The notes beneath the pieces were generated by a model. That model was not told the origin of the DNA. It did no database searches and was given only the letters and a program-made list of their open reading frames with translations. From contig CAZVDF010000037.1 in NCBI GenBank assembly GCA_964626055.1, positions 1 through 32,744 on the forward strand: DNA of 32,744 nucleotides, given 5' to 3'. Position numbers and translations under genes: made by a program. Origin of the DNA: JAFGSG01 sp964626055. Lineage in GTDB: Bacteria; Spirochaetota; UBA4802; JAFGDQ01. Each line of letters begins with the position of its first letter. The stretch's first letter is position 1. Positions 8,416-16,800 of the stretch are shown in pieces.

Positions 8416-8943
8416 TTATGTCTGCCGGATTTTTTTATTAAATTCCGGCCATCCTTTTGCAATTATTAATACGGACATATCTGAACACCATTTGCTATTT
8501 TTTAAAGGGAACGCTATATGAATTAAAGCTGAAAGGGCGATTATTTCCATTAATCTTAAACTGTATTCGGTACTGTCAATATTTGCTTTAATTATACGGT
8601 TATAATTTAATTTATAAGGTATACGTATGGATATTCCCACATCCCAGTCCAATTCCTGAATAGCAGTGGCATGCAGTACGGGTATACCGTTAATTTTGAC
8701 TGCCCCTCTTGAAAAAATCAGCTTTTTATCCCTAATTTTAAGCTGTACGACAGCCCTGTAGATAAAATCCGTTAAATTTGAGGCGATATTGGAAGAAAAA
8801 AGGCAATTCTTTTTTGATCTTGTTAATTCTTTGAGCTTCCTTATCTTTTTTTTATTTTTATAACCGGGAATAATTGCGCATTTTTCGGTTTTCCTGATCC
8901 GATTTATGTGAACAATTTTTAAATCATTTTTATCGTTTTGCAT
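8416..8943 (-). CDS. Hypothetical protein, AT-rich orphan ORF
   Basis: I do not recognise this 175-residue product. The first about 60 residues are very basic (GYKNKKKIRKLKELTRSKKN), the middle has beta-like alternation (VVQLKIRDKKLIFSRGAVKI) and the end is mixed, with VLIIAKGWPEFNKKIRQ. No signal peptide, membrane helix or known motif stands out. No Shine-Dalgarno precedes the ATG at 8943. The surrounding DNA is AT-rich and about 215 bases on one side and 114 on the other are non-coding. It is transcribed away from the histidine kinase gene. The length in one frame favours a real gene, but a degraded or spurious ORF cannot be excluded. Confidence 0.45.
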   Translation of the reverse strand: MQNDKNDLKIVHINRIRKTEKCAIIPGYKNKKKIRKLKELTRSKKNCLFSSNIASNLTDFIYRAVVQLKIRDKKLIFSRGAVKINGIPVLHATAIQELDWDVGISIRIPYKLNYNRIIKANIDSTEYSLRLMEIIALSALIHIAFPLKNSKWCSDMSVLIIAKGWPEFNKKIRQT

Positions 8944-9002
8944 GATTATTTCTATAAAAAGTGTTTTTTTTATGCTTGATTTTATAGTCTACTGAAGACT
9001 TT

Positions 9003-9031
9003 TTGTTATTTATTGGAATCTTTTATATAAA
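9003..9031 (+). promoter_or_regulatory. Candidate sigma-70-type promoter of the histidine kinase gene
   Basis: TTGTTA at 9003-9008 and TATAAA at 9026-9031 are separated by 17 bases, the optimal spacing for a housekeeping sigma factor. Transcription would start near 9038, about 20 bases before the kinase ATG at 9058. An AAAAGG at about 9041-9046 could serve as ribosome-binding site. Confidence 0.45.
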
Positions 9032-9057
9032 AAAGCCGCCTAAAAGGCAATAAAATT

Positions 9058-9897
9058 ATGACAAAATTACAGAGATTATTCAAAAGCGGTATCATTCGTG
9101 ATCACACACAGAGCGAGATAAAAAAATACCAGGAACGCATGGAAGAATTAAGCCAGCTTCATATGAGCAAACTGCAGCTGGAAATTGAGGAACGCAAGCG
9201 CGCTGAAGAAATAAAATCCGAAGCTCTCAATGAGACAAGAATTTTACAGAAAGAAATTATGCAGATAGCCGAGAAGGAAAGACAGCGCATAGGCCAGGAT
9301 CTTCATGACGGCATCGGGCAGAACCTGACAGCGGTGACTTTCCTTATTGAAGCCTTAAGGGAAAAAATGAAGAATTATACTGGCGATATGATAAACGATA
9401 TAGATGAGATCGACAACCTTGTGAGAAAATCGATAATTCAGACCCGCTGCATTGCCAAGGTGCTCTCTCCTGTCGAGATGAATAAGAACGGCTTATACTC
9501 CGCCCTGAGCGAAATGGCATCGACAATTGAAAAGGTATTCAATGTAACATGCGAGATATCCCGCAGGGGCAATTTTTACATCGATGACAGCCAGACGGCT
9601 ATCCATCTTTATTACATTACGCGGGAAGCGGTAACAAATGCGGTCAAGCACGGAAGGGCCAGTAATGTCCATATTTGTCTCACATCTGACGGCACGATGC
9701 TGAAATTGATCATTCTGGATAACGGGACCGGATGCAAGGAAGACGAAATGGGCAGCGGTATGGGTCTCCGGATCATGAAGTACAGGGCCAGTATGATAGG
9801 CGGCGACTTTTTTGCCAAAAACCGTTCCAAGAAAGGTTTTGAGGTGAAGGTTACGTTAAAAGCCGCCGCCCCGTTCCCGGGAGTAACTGTTCAATAA
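9058..9897 (+). CDS. Cytoplasmic NarX/DegS-type sensor histidine kinase
   Basis: At 279 residues it has no transmembrane helix and no recognisable sensor domain. Residues about 1-75 are charged and helical, most likely a coiled coil (SQLHMSKLQLEIEERKRAEE). The HisKA_3 dimerisation and phosphoacceptor box follows: EKERQRIGQDLHDGIGQNL, with phospho-His83. The HATPase domain shows the N box REAVTNAVKHG, the G1 box LDNGTG and the G2 box GSGMGLRIMKYRASMIGG. HisKA_3 kinases work with LuxR/NarL-type regulators, and exactly such a regulator follows 158 bases downstream on the same strand. The input signal is unknown; it must be cytoplasmic or come through a partner protein. Confidence 0.93.
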   Translation: MTKLQRLFKSGIIRDHTQSEIKKYQERMEELSQLHMSKLQLEIEERKRAEEIKSEALNETRILQKEIMQIAEKERQRIGQDLHDGIGQNLTAVTFLIEALREKMKNYTGDMINDIDEIDNLVRKSIIQTRCIAKVLSPVEMNKNGLYSALSEMASTIEKVFNVTCEISRRGNFYIDDSQTAIHLYYITREAVTNAVKHGRASNVHICLTSDGTMLKLIILDNGTGCKEDEMGSGMGLRIMKYRASMIGGDFFAKNRSKKGFEVKVTLKAAAPFPGVTVQ

Positions 9898-10055
9898 ATA
9901 TAACTGTATCTTTTGCCGGTAAAATCATTCAAGATAGCTGGTATTTTTAAAATTTGAACATTTTGCCGGTACTGTCCATAATCCGATCAATAAAAACCGG
10001 TCGGGATGAAAAATTATATGACATCTGCTGAAATGGATCTTTAGGCGAATATAAT

Positions 10056-10721
10056 ATGCCGGGTAAACTTAAAATAAATAAGATACTGATCGTTGATGAT
10101 CATCCTATCCTGCGTCAGGGAATTAAGCGCGTTTTAGAGAAAGAGAATGATCTCACAATATGCGGCGAAGCCTCGAGCGCAAGCGAAGCAATGGATCTTA
10201 TCAACAGTGATAAACCGGATATAGCTATAATTGACATAACTCTTTCCGGAAATATTAACGGTATTGAGCTGATACGTTCGGTGAAAGAAAGATTCCCCGA
10301 TGTATATTCGCTCGTTTTGTCGATGCATAGCGAATCGATATACGCGGAGAGGGCCATCAAGGCCGGCGCACGAGGATATATCATGAAAGAGGATGCGTCT
10401 AAGAATATCATCAGCGCCGTTCGTACGGTTTTAAAGGACGAACTTTATTTAAGCAGCGAATTATCCAAAAAACTTCTGGATAAATTTATTCATAAAACAA
10501 AAGATTCATCCCTGAGCATCGAAACTTTAAGCAACAGGGAATTCGAGATATATCAGCTGATCGGCAACGGTTTCAGCACAAAAGAGATCGCGAATAAACT
10601 GAGTCTCAGCATTTATACAATTGAAAGCCACAAGAAGAACATTAAGGAAAAGCTGAGGGTTAAAGATTCTTCAGAGCTTACCAGAAATGCGATACAATGG
10701 GTCATTATGCACCATAAGTAG
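10056..10721 (+). CDS. NarL/LuxR-family response regulator
   Basis: This 221-residue protein has an N-terminal receiver domain (about 8-125): KILIVDDHPILRQG with acidic pair Asp14/Asp15, phospho-acceptor Asp60 in AIIDITLSG, switch Ser89 in VLSMHS and Lys111 in GYIMKED. The C-terminal HTH (about 155-215) is typical LuxR: LSNREFEIYQLIGNGFSTKE, then IANKLSLSIYTIESHKKNI and KEKLRVKDSSELTRNA. It is therefore a DNA-binding transcription regulator, presumably phosphorylated by the kinase at 9058. Its targets are not shown by sequence; the redox operon beginning at 11005 is the nearest same-strand candidate, by proximity only. Spacing from the kinase is 158 bases, with an 11-base repeat TTTTGCCGGTA occurring twice in that gap (9911, 9961). 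Confidence 0.95.
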   Translation: MPGKLKINKILIVDDHPILRQGIKRVLEKENDLTICGEASSASEAMDLINSDKPDIAIIDITLSGNINGIELIRSVKERFPDVYSLVLSMHSESIYAERAIKAGARGYIMKEDASKNIISAVRTVLKDELYLSSELSKKLLDKFIHKTKDSSLSIETLSNREFEIYQLIGNGFSTKEIANKLSLSIYTIESHKKNIKEKLRVKDSSELTRNAIQWVIMHHK

Positions 10722-10755
10722 TGTTCGGATATTATCCAGCCAGATCATCGAACAC
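10721..10755 (+). terminator. Hairpin at the end of the response-regulator gene
   Basis: GTGTTCG (10721-10727) pairs with CGAACAC (10749-10755) over a 21-base loop, beginning on the last base of the response-regulator stop codon. No T-run follows. It may be a weak terminator or a 3' stabilising structure. The remaining about 250 bases up to 11005 contain no gene I can support. Confidence 0.3.
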
Positions 10756-11004
10756 CAATAACTGAACTTACGTCCGAATATCATCCCCAAATTTTATTAT
10801 TCATTAATCACTATTATTGGTAATTGACTAGCCTTTATGGTATGGTAAATATTAAGGAATAAAACCCGATTTTTCTAAATTAAGAACGGCTTTTATCCAA
10901 ATATTTTAATAAATTTCTGTTGATTTTTACGGCGTCTTTTAACATCAATACAATTAATTATACGGGCAGTTAATTTTATACTATTTTAAGTTTTACGGGA
11001 ATTA

Positions 11005-11370
11005 ATGCTGAATATCGGGACAATTGTTAAAGCATTGGATCTGGGAGTAAGGTGTGCTGAAGACAGCCTTGCCAATGCTGTCAATGGAGGTTATACCGGG
11101 GACCTGCTGAGCGATGTAATGGCCAATTCTCATGAAGGGGATATCTGGATAACAAGACAGGTCCATCAGAATATAATTGCAGTTGCATCCTTAAAAGAGC
11201 ATGCGGGTATTGTTCTTGTGAATTCTTGCGAACCCAATCCGGATACGCTGGAAAAAGCGATCAAAGAAAAAATACCTATACTGGTTTCGGATATGTCAGC
11301 TTTTGATCTTACCGGCAGGATATACGGGCTGATAGAATCGGAAAATAAACAGGATGCTGAAAATTTATAA
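11005..11370 (+). CDS. DRTGG-domain protein
   Basis: The 121-residue protein looks like a stand-alone DRTGG domain: N-terminal IVKALDLGVRCAEDSLANAV, central ANSHEGDIWITRQVHQNIIA and VASLKEHAGIVLVNSCEPNP, and C-terminal AIKEKIPILVSDMSAFDLTG. DRTGG domains occur in phosphotransacetylase N-termini and as single-domain proteins next to HPr kinase-like or hydrogenase genes; the biochemical role is not established. Established context: in clostridia and Thermotogae such proteins are found beside PHP, HATPase and NuoE/NuoF/[FeFe]-hydrogenase genes, as here. Its 3' end overlaps the PHP gene by 17 bases, so the two are almost certainly co-translated. A GGGA motif lies before the ATG. Confidence 0.75.
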   Translation: MLNIGTIVKALDLGVRCAEDSLANAVNGGYTGDLLSDVMANSHEGDIWITRQVHQNIIAVASLKEHAGIVLVNSCEPNPDTLEKAIKEKIPILVSDMSAFDLTGRIYGLIESENKQDAENL

Positions 11371-12094
11371 TTGTGATTTTCATATTCATACCTGCCTGTC
11401 GCCCTGCGCCGATCTGGATATGCATCCGGGGAATTTAGTGAGGAAAGCCCTGGAAACAGGGCTGGATTTAATTGTGATATGCGATCATAATTCATCCGAA
11501 AATGTCCGGTATGTGATCAGGGCTGCCTCCGGGAAAAACATTAAAATTCTCCCAGGAATGGAAATAACAACCAGAGAAGAAGTTCACCTGGTTGCTATTT
11601 TTAATTCTTTAAACGATCTTGCATTTATGCAGGAGATAATTTATAATAAATTATCGGGCGCAAACGATGAAGACCTTTTCGGAGTGCAGGCTGTAGTGAA
11701 TGAGAAAGCCGAAGTAGAAGAGATAAACAACAGATTTTTATTAGGCGCCGCTGATTTACCTCTGGATGAGGCGATTGCATATATACACAGGTATGACGGC
11801 CTGGCAGTCGCAGCGCACATTGACCGCGAAAACTTCAGCGTTTTAAGCCAGCTTGGATTAATAGACCCGGGAATGAATTTTGACGCTCTGGAAATATCGG
11901 CCGCGACCGGGATAAGGAAGGCGAGAGAAAAGTATAAGGAACTTGCTGAATATACTTTTATAACATCCTCCGACGCTCATTACATAAATGACATCGGAAG
12001 ATCCGTTACCAAAGTTGTTATGGAAAAACCGGATTTCGGCGAAGTTAAAATGGCATTCAGGAAACAAGACGGCCGGCGGATACTGGAGCAATAG
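11354..12094 (+). CDS. PHP-domain metal-dependent phosphoesterase
   Basis: The 246-residue protein is a PHP hydrolase. Metal ligands are in place: DFHIHTCLSPCAD (His10, His12), VICDHNSS (Asp44-His45), PGMEITTREEVHLVAIF (Glu70 and His78), a later AHIDRENFSV and the final SSDAHYI. PHP proteins of this kind hydrolyse phosphate esters (for example the RNase AM / nucleoside 3',5'-bisphosphatase group); the substrate here cannot be read from sequence. It overlaps the upstream DRTGG gene by 17 bases, and its stop is followed directly by the ATG of the HATPase gene, so the three form a tight translational unit. Its repeated presence beside NuoE/NuoF genes in anaerobes suggests a regulatory or maturation role. 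Confidence 0.9.
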   Translation: MLKIYNCDFHIHTCLSPCADLDMHPGNLVRKALETGLDLIVICDHNSSENVRYVIRAASGKNIKILPGMEITTREEVHLVAIFNSLNDLAFMQEIIYNKLSGANDEDLFGVQAVVNEKAEVEEINNRFLLGAADLPLDEAIAYIHRYDGLAVAAHIDRENFSVLSQLGLIDPGMNFDALEISAATGIRKAREKYKELAEYTFITSSDAHYINDIGRSVTKVVMEKPDFGEVKMAFRKQDGRRILEQ

Positions 12095-12643
12095 ATGCTT
12101 GAACTTGCCGATCACATTCTCGATATCGGAGAGAACTCAGTCAGGGCAGGCGCAAAACTATTGAAAATTTCACTGGATGAAGATTCGGAGGCGGATCTTC
12201 TGACCGTTAAAATAATCGATGACGGTTGCGGCATAAGTCAGGAGAATATTAAAAAAGTAAGGGATCCTTTTTTTACAACAAAAAATGTACGGCGCGTCGG
12301 TCTGGGATTGCCGCTTTTAGCCGAAGCAGCCGAGTTATCCGGCGGCAGCATGAACATAGAATCCGTGGAAGGGAAGGGCACTGCTCTAACGGTAATATTT
12401 AAGCTGGGGCATATGGACAGGCAGCCGATGGGAAATATCGCGAGCGCCGTTGTCAATCTGATCGCAGGGAATTCGGGTGTCGATTTCTGTTATAAACACA
12501 GGTGCGGCAAAAAGGAATTTACTCTCGATACGCGTATCATCCGGAATGAGATCGATAATGTACCGTTAAATCATCCTGACATACTGGAATATATCAGGAA
12601 ATTTATGGAGGAAGGGATAAGGTCGCTCGATTCGAGAGCTTAG
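12095..12643 (+). CDS. HATPase-fold ATP-binding protein (anti-sigma/kinase-like)
   Basis: At 182 residues this is a GHKL ATPase domain without an H-box: N box HILDIGENSVRAGAK, G1 box IIDDGCGIS, the lid-side FFTTKNVRRVGLGLPLLAEA and LSGGSMNIESVEGKGT. The last about 70 residues, including CYKHRCGKKEF, form a small extension. Without a phospho-acceptor His it is more like an anti-sigma-type Ser kinase or a split kinase domain. It starts on the base after the PHP stop codon (TAG then ATG). It is the last gene of the trio before the 200-base gap and repeat that separate it from nuoE. Proteins of this type regularly accompany DRTGG and NuoE-type genes in anaerobes; function unproven. Confidence 0.8.
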   Translation: MLELADHILDIGENSVRAGAKLLKISLDEDSEADLLTVKIIDDGCGISQENIKKVRDPFFTTKNVRRVGLGLPLLAEAAELSGGSMNIESVEGKGTALTVIFKLGHMDRQPMGNIASAVVNLIAGNSGVDFCYKHRCGKKEFTLDTRIIRNEIDNVPLNHPDILEYIRKFMEEGIRSLDSRA

Positions 12644-12644
12644 A

Positions 12645-12803
12645 GGCCCCTGAGCAGGAATTACTGAAGTAATTTGTTTTAATTGATCGTCTTTTTTACT
12701 TAGGCCCCCAAATCCCCTGAAGAGGGGCTTAAAGGTTCAAGTCCACCTTTGAGTCCCAAAGGGAGGCTCCGCACGGGGATGGCCGCTAAGCGGCTCAGGG
12801 GCC
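12645..12803. repeat. GC-rich intergenic element bounded by 11-bp inverted repeats
   Basis: GGCCCCTGAGC at 12645-12655 is the exact inverse of GCTCAGGGGCC at 12793-12803. Between them lies the C-rich motif 12703-12734 (also found at 7559-7592), a CCCCTGAAGAGGGG hairpin and an imperfect duplication around TCCACCTTTGAGTCCCAAAG. The left end touches the stop of the HATPase gene (2-base gap) and the right end is 39 bases before nuoE. It has the layout of a miniature non-coding mobile or palindromic element and could uncouple the two halves of the gene cluster. No coding capacity is apparent. Confidence 0.5.
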
Positions 12804-12842
12804 GGATTTGTAAAAACATTTAGCATTAGAAGGAGTAATTTA

Positions 12843-13337
12843 ATGAAGGCTGGAGATAATGAGCTTTTGAAGGAATTTACACCCGAGCAGGTCGCAAAAC
12901 TTGATGAAATTATCAATAAATTCAAAAATAAACCTGGTGGACTTATCCCCGTACTTGAAGAAGCACAGGTAGCTTTGGAATACCTGCCTGTTCCTGTACA
13001 GAAAAGAATAGCCGAGGGATTGAATTTGCCTTTGAGCCGCGTTTACGGCGTTGTAACATTTTATTCGTTTTTCACAATGGCGCCGCGCGGAAAGCATACG
13101 GTGCGCGTTTGTCTCGGCACTGCCTGTTACGTACGCGGAGGCAAAGCTATTCATGAAACGCTGAAAAAACACTTCGGTATTGAAGACGGCGAGACGACGG
13201 CCGACAGAATGTTCACTCTTGAAACGGTACGATGCCTTGGTGCCTGCGGGCTTGGGCCGGTAGTTGTAGTAGATGAAGACGTACATGGACGGGTAAAGCC
13301 GGCAAAAGTGAAGGAAATATTGAACCAGTACTCATAG
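12843..13337 (+). CDS. nuoE: NuoE/HndA-type [2Fe-2S] subunit of a bifurcating oxidoreductase
   Basis: This 164-residue protein has the family layout: a helical N-terminus (FTPEQVAKLDEIINKF) with PGGLIPVLEEAQVALEYLPV, then ITFY-like VYGVVTFYSFF, then a thioredoxin-like [2Fe-2S] domain. Cluster ligands are Cys90 and Cys95 in RVCLGTACYVRGG and Cys131 and Cys135 in RCLGACGLGPVV. It is the 24-kDa-type subunit that pairs with NuoF in NADH-dependent hydrogenases, formate dehydrogenases and Nfn/Stn-type transhydrogenases. A clean AAGGAG lies seven bases before the ATG. It opens an operon with the HndB-like and NuoF-GltD genes (gaps about 47 and 45 bases). Soluble: no membrane arm of complex I is encoded here. 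Confidence 0.95.
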   Translation: MKAGDNELLKEFTPEQVAKLDEIINKFKNKPGGLIPVLEEAQVALEYLPVPVQKRIAEGLNLPLSRVYGVVTFYSFFTMAPRGKHTVRVCLGTACYVRGGKAIHETLKKHFGIEDGETTADRMFTLETVRCLGACGLGPVVVVDEDVHGRVKPAKVKEILNQYS

Positions 13338-13384
13338 GAATCCGAGGAAGCTAATAATCATGTTAAATATCAGGAGGAAACGAG

Positions 13385-13768
13385 ATGGCGAAATTGACGA
13401 TTGAGGATTTAAAGAAGATAAAAGATAAAGTGCAAAAGGAAATGGTTTTGCGCGAAGGCACATACAGGGCGAAAGTAACTGTTCACATGGGGACATGCGG
13501 AATTGCTTCTGGCGCAAATAAAGTAATGGACGCCCTTCTCGAAGAGATCCGGGAAACGGGAGTCAACGATGTTTTTGTGACGACATCCGGATGTATGGGG
13601 CTTTGCAGCAGGGAGCCGCTTGTCACCGTTGAATTATTGAACAAAGAACCCATCAAATATGAATATATGAATCCCAATAAAATGCGTCAGGTCTTCAGGA
13701 AACATGTTCTGGAAGGACAGGTACAGACGCCTTTTGTTCTGGCCAGAGGATCCGAGACGATCAAATAA
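13385..13768 (+). CDS. HndB-like thioredoxin-fold [2Fe-2S] protein
   Basis: The 127-residue protein matches the small (2Fe-2S) ferredoxin-like subunit found between NuoE and NuoF genes in NADP-reducing hydrogenases (HndB). It carries VTVHMGTCGIASGANKVMDA near residues 31-50 and TTSGCMGLCSREPLVTVEL near 66-84. Cysteines 38, 70 and 74 are visible; a fourth ligand at the usual first-motif spacing is replaced, as in other HndB proteins, so cluster binding is uncertain. It probably works as an adaptor or accessory electron carrier. AGGAGG lies seven bases before the ATG. It is the middle gene of the operon. Confidence 0.88.
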   Translation: MAKLTIEDLKKIKDKVQKEMVLREGTYRAKVTVHMGTCGIASGANKVMDALLEEIRETGVNDVFVTTSGCMGLCSREPLVTVELLNKEPIKYEYMNPNKMRQVFRKHVLEGQVQTPFVLARGSETIK

Positions 13769-13813
13769 AATAAAATTTTTTGGTAATTATTCCCTAAGGA
13801 GGATGCTGATAAT

Positions 13814-16800
13814 ATGAAGATTTTTCGCACACATCTGTTGATATGCGGAGGTACGGGCTGCAGTTCTTCCGGCAGCCGCGCGGTTAAAAATGAATTATTA
13901 AAAGAACTCGATAAAAATCGTTTGACTGAAGAGATAAAGGTCGTTGAAACGGGCTGCAACGGTTTTTGCGCATTAGGCCCCATCATGGTCGTTTATCCTG
14001 AAGCCACACTGTATGTCAGTTTAAAACCGACCGATATCCCCGAACTTGTGGAAGAACATTTTATAAAAGGCAGGAAGGTAGAACGTCTTCTCTATAAAGA
14101 ACCCGTAAGCGAAAAGGCCATTCCGAATATTCAGGAAATTCCTTTTTTCGCTCTCCAGGAGTTGAGAGTGCTCCGAAACCGTGGATTGATAGATCCTGAA
14201 AAGCTGGAGGAATACATTGCCCGCGACGGGTACGCAGGTATGGCAAAAGCGCTTACGGAAATGACCCCGGAACAGATAATTAAAGAAATACTCGATTCCG
14301 GATTGCGCGGACGCGGCGGCGCGGGCTTCCCAACCGGAATGAAATGGAAGTTCGCCGCGGGTTCTCCGAACGATGTTAAATATGTGCTCTGCAACGCGGA
14401 CGAAGGCGATCCGGGCGCGTTTATGGACAGGAGCGTACTCGAAGGCGATCCTCATGCGGTTCTTGAAGGTATGGTTATTGCGGCTAAAGCTATAGGCTCC
14501 CATCAGGGTTATATCTATTGCCGCGCCGAATATCCTCTCGCAATTCACCGCCTGAATATCGCGATTGAACAGGCAAAAGAAGCGGGGCTACTCGGCCGGA
14601 ATATACTGGGCGCAGGATTCGATTTTGAGCTCGAGATTTATCAGGGCGCGGGAGCTTTCGTATGCGGCGAAGAAACTGCCTTGATGACGTCAATCGAAGG
14701 CAAGAGAGGAATGCCGAGGCCGAGGCCGCCTTTCCCGGCCGTAGCAGGCTTATGGCAAAAACCAAGCATTTTAAATAACGTTGAGACATTAGCCAACGTG
14801 GGACAAATAATTCTGCGCGGGGCAAAGTGGTATAATTCCATAGGCACTGAAAAGAGCAAGGGAACAAAAGTATTCGCACTTACGGGCGACGTGGCAAACG
14901 TGGGACTTGTTGAAGTTCCGATGGGAACAACTCTCGGTACGATCATTTACGATATAGGCGGCGGTATTCCTAAGGACAAAAAATTCAAGGCCGCGCAGCT
15001 GGGCGGACCGTCCGGCGGCTGCATCCCGATACAGCATTTAAACGCTCCTGTCGACTACGAAAAGGTCGTAGAACTTGGCGCCATCATGGGTTCCGGCGGC
15101 CTGATCGTAATGAACGAAGATAAATGCGCGGTCGATATGGCGCGCTTCTTTATGGATTTCTGCCAGGATGAATCCTGCGGGAAATGCACGCCTTGCCGTG
15201 AAGGCACAAAGAGGATGCTGGAAATATTGAACAATATTACCCAGGGAAAAGGGAAGGAAGGAGATATAGAGCTTCTTGAGGAGATGGCGGAGGTCATTAA
15301 AAACGCGGCATTGTGCGGTCTGGGTCAGACTGCTCCGAATCCTGTTCTGAGCACTATTCGTTATTTCCGCAACGAATACGAAGAGCATATCAGGGATCAT
15401 CGCTGCCGCGCTTCCGTATGCGGCGCTCTTTTTAAATCGCCGTGCCAGAACACATGCCCTATCGAAATGGACATACCCTCTTATATCGCTCTTATAAGGG
15501 CGGAAAGATTCGAAGACGCGTATAAAGTTTTGCTTGAGACAAATCCTTTCCCTTCGGTTTGCGGAAGAGTCTGCGATCATAAATGCCAGTCAAAATGCAG
15601 ACGCGGAAATATGGATGAACCGCTCGCGATTAAGTTTTTAAAGCGTTTTATTACGGATAACGCGCCGCGCCCGGCAATCGAGAAAGCGCCGGTAACCAGA
15701 AAGGAAAAAGTCGCGGTTGTCGGGGGAGGCCCTGCCGGTCTTACTGCCGCGCGCGACCTGGCAATGCGGGGTTACGGAGTAACGGTATTTGAAGAGCTGT
15801 CCCATGCGGGCGGAATGCTGTACTGGGGCATTCCGTCTTACAGATTGCCGCGTAATATTCTGGATAAAGAAATCGATGAAATAAAATCGTTGGGTGTGGA
15901 AATAAATTTAAACACACGCATAGGCAAGGATATCTCTTTTGCCAAGATGGACAGGGAGTACGATTACATATATCTTGCTACCGGCGCGCATAAGAGTCAG
16001 AGAATGGGCATACCCGGCGAGGATCTTAAGAACGTATTCGGCGGGGTTGAATTCCTGCGGGAGTTCAATGCGGATGAAGAAAAATGGATGAGCGGGAAAA
16101 AGACCCTTGGCAGAAAAGTCGCGGTCGTCGGCGGCGGAAATTCCGCTATCGATGCGGCGCGGATCGCCACACGGCTGGGAGCCGAAGTCACAATTTTATA
16201 CCGCCGTCAGAAACAGGATATGCCTGCCGCTAAAGAAGAGATCAAAGCCGCAGAGGAAGAAGGCATTAAAATAGAACTTCTCGTGGCGCCGTTAAAGGTC
16301 GAAGGCAAAAGCGGGAAAGCCGTTTCAATTACATGCCAGCGGATGGAACTCGGAGATTTCGACAACAGCGGCCGCAAGAAACCCGTTGCAGTCCCGGGCA
16401 CCGAATTTACTCTGCAGGTAGACGCGGTTATAGCAGCTGTCGGCCAGGTCCCGGATATGAGCTTCCTGGACAAGAAGAGCGGTATAGTGAACAAATACGA
16501 TTATTTTGAAGTCGGCAACGGGTATAAATCGCGTACGCCGAATGAGAGATATTTTGCGGGCGGCGACGCGGTTACGGGACCGGATACGGTTATCGGTGCC
16601 ATAGCCGCGGGCCATAAGGCTGCGGATGATATCGACTCCGCAATACGCAGGGCAAACGGCGAACCGGCTTACGAAAAACCCGCGCAGGAAAAGATCAATA
16701 TTCCGCTTGTCATTGACGAAGAGACTGTGGAAACTCCACAGATGGCAATGCCGGAGATGGGAAGCGAAGCGCGCAAATTGAGTTTAGCGGAGGTCGAGCT

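Noticed and set aside
15038..15580. Minus-strand 180-codon ORF opposite the NuoF-GltD gene
   Set aside because: Antisense to invariant cofactor motifs of NuoF and GltD, no ribosome-binding site, atypical composition.
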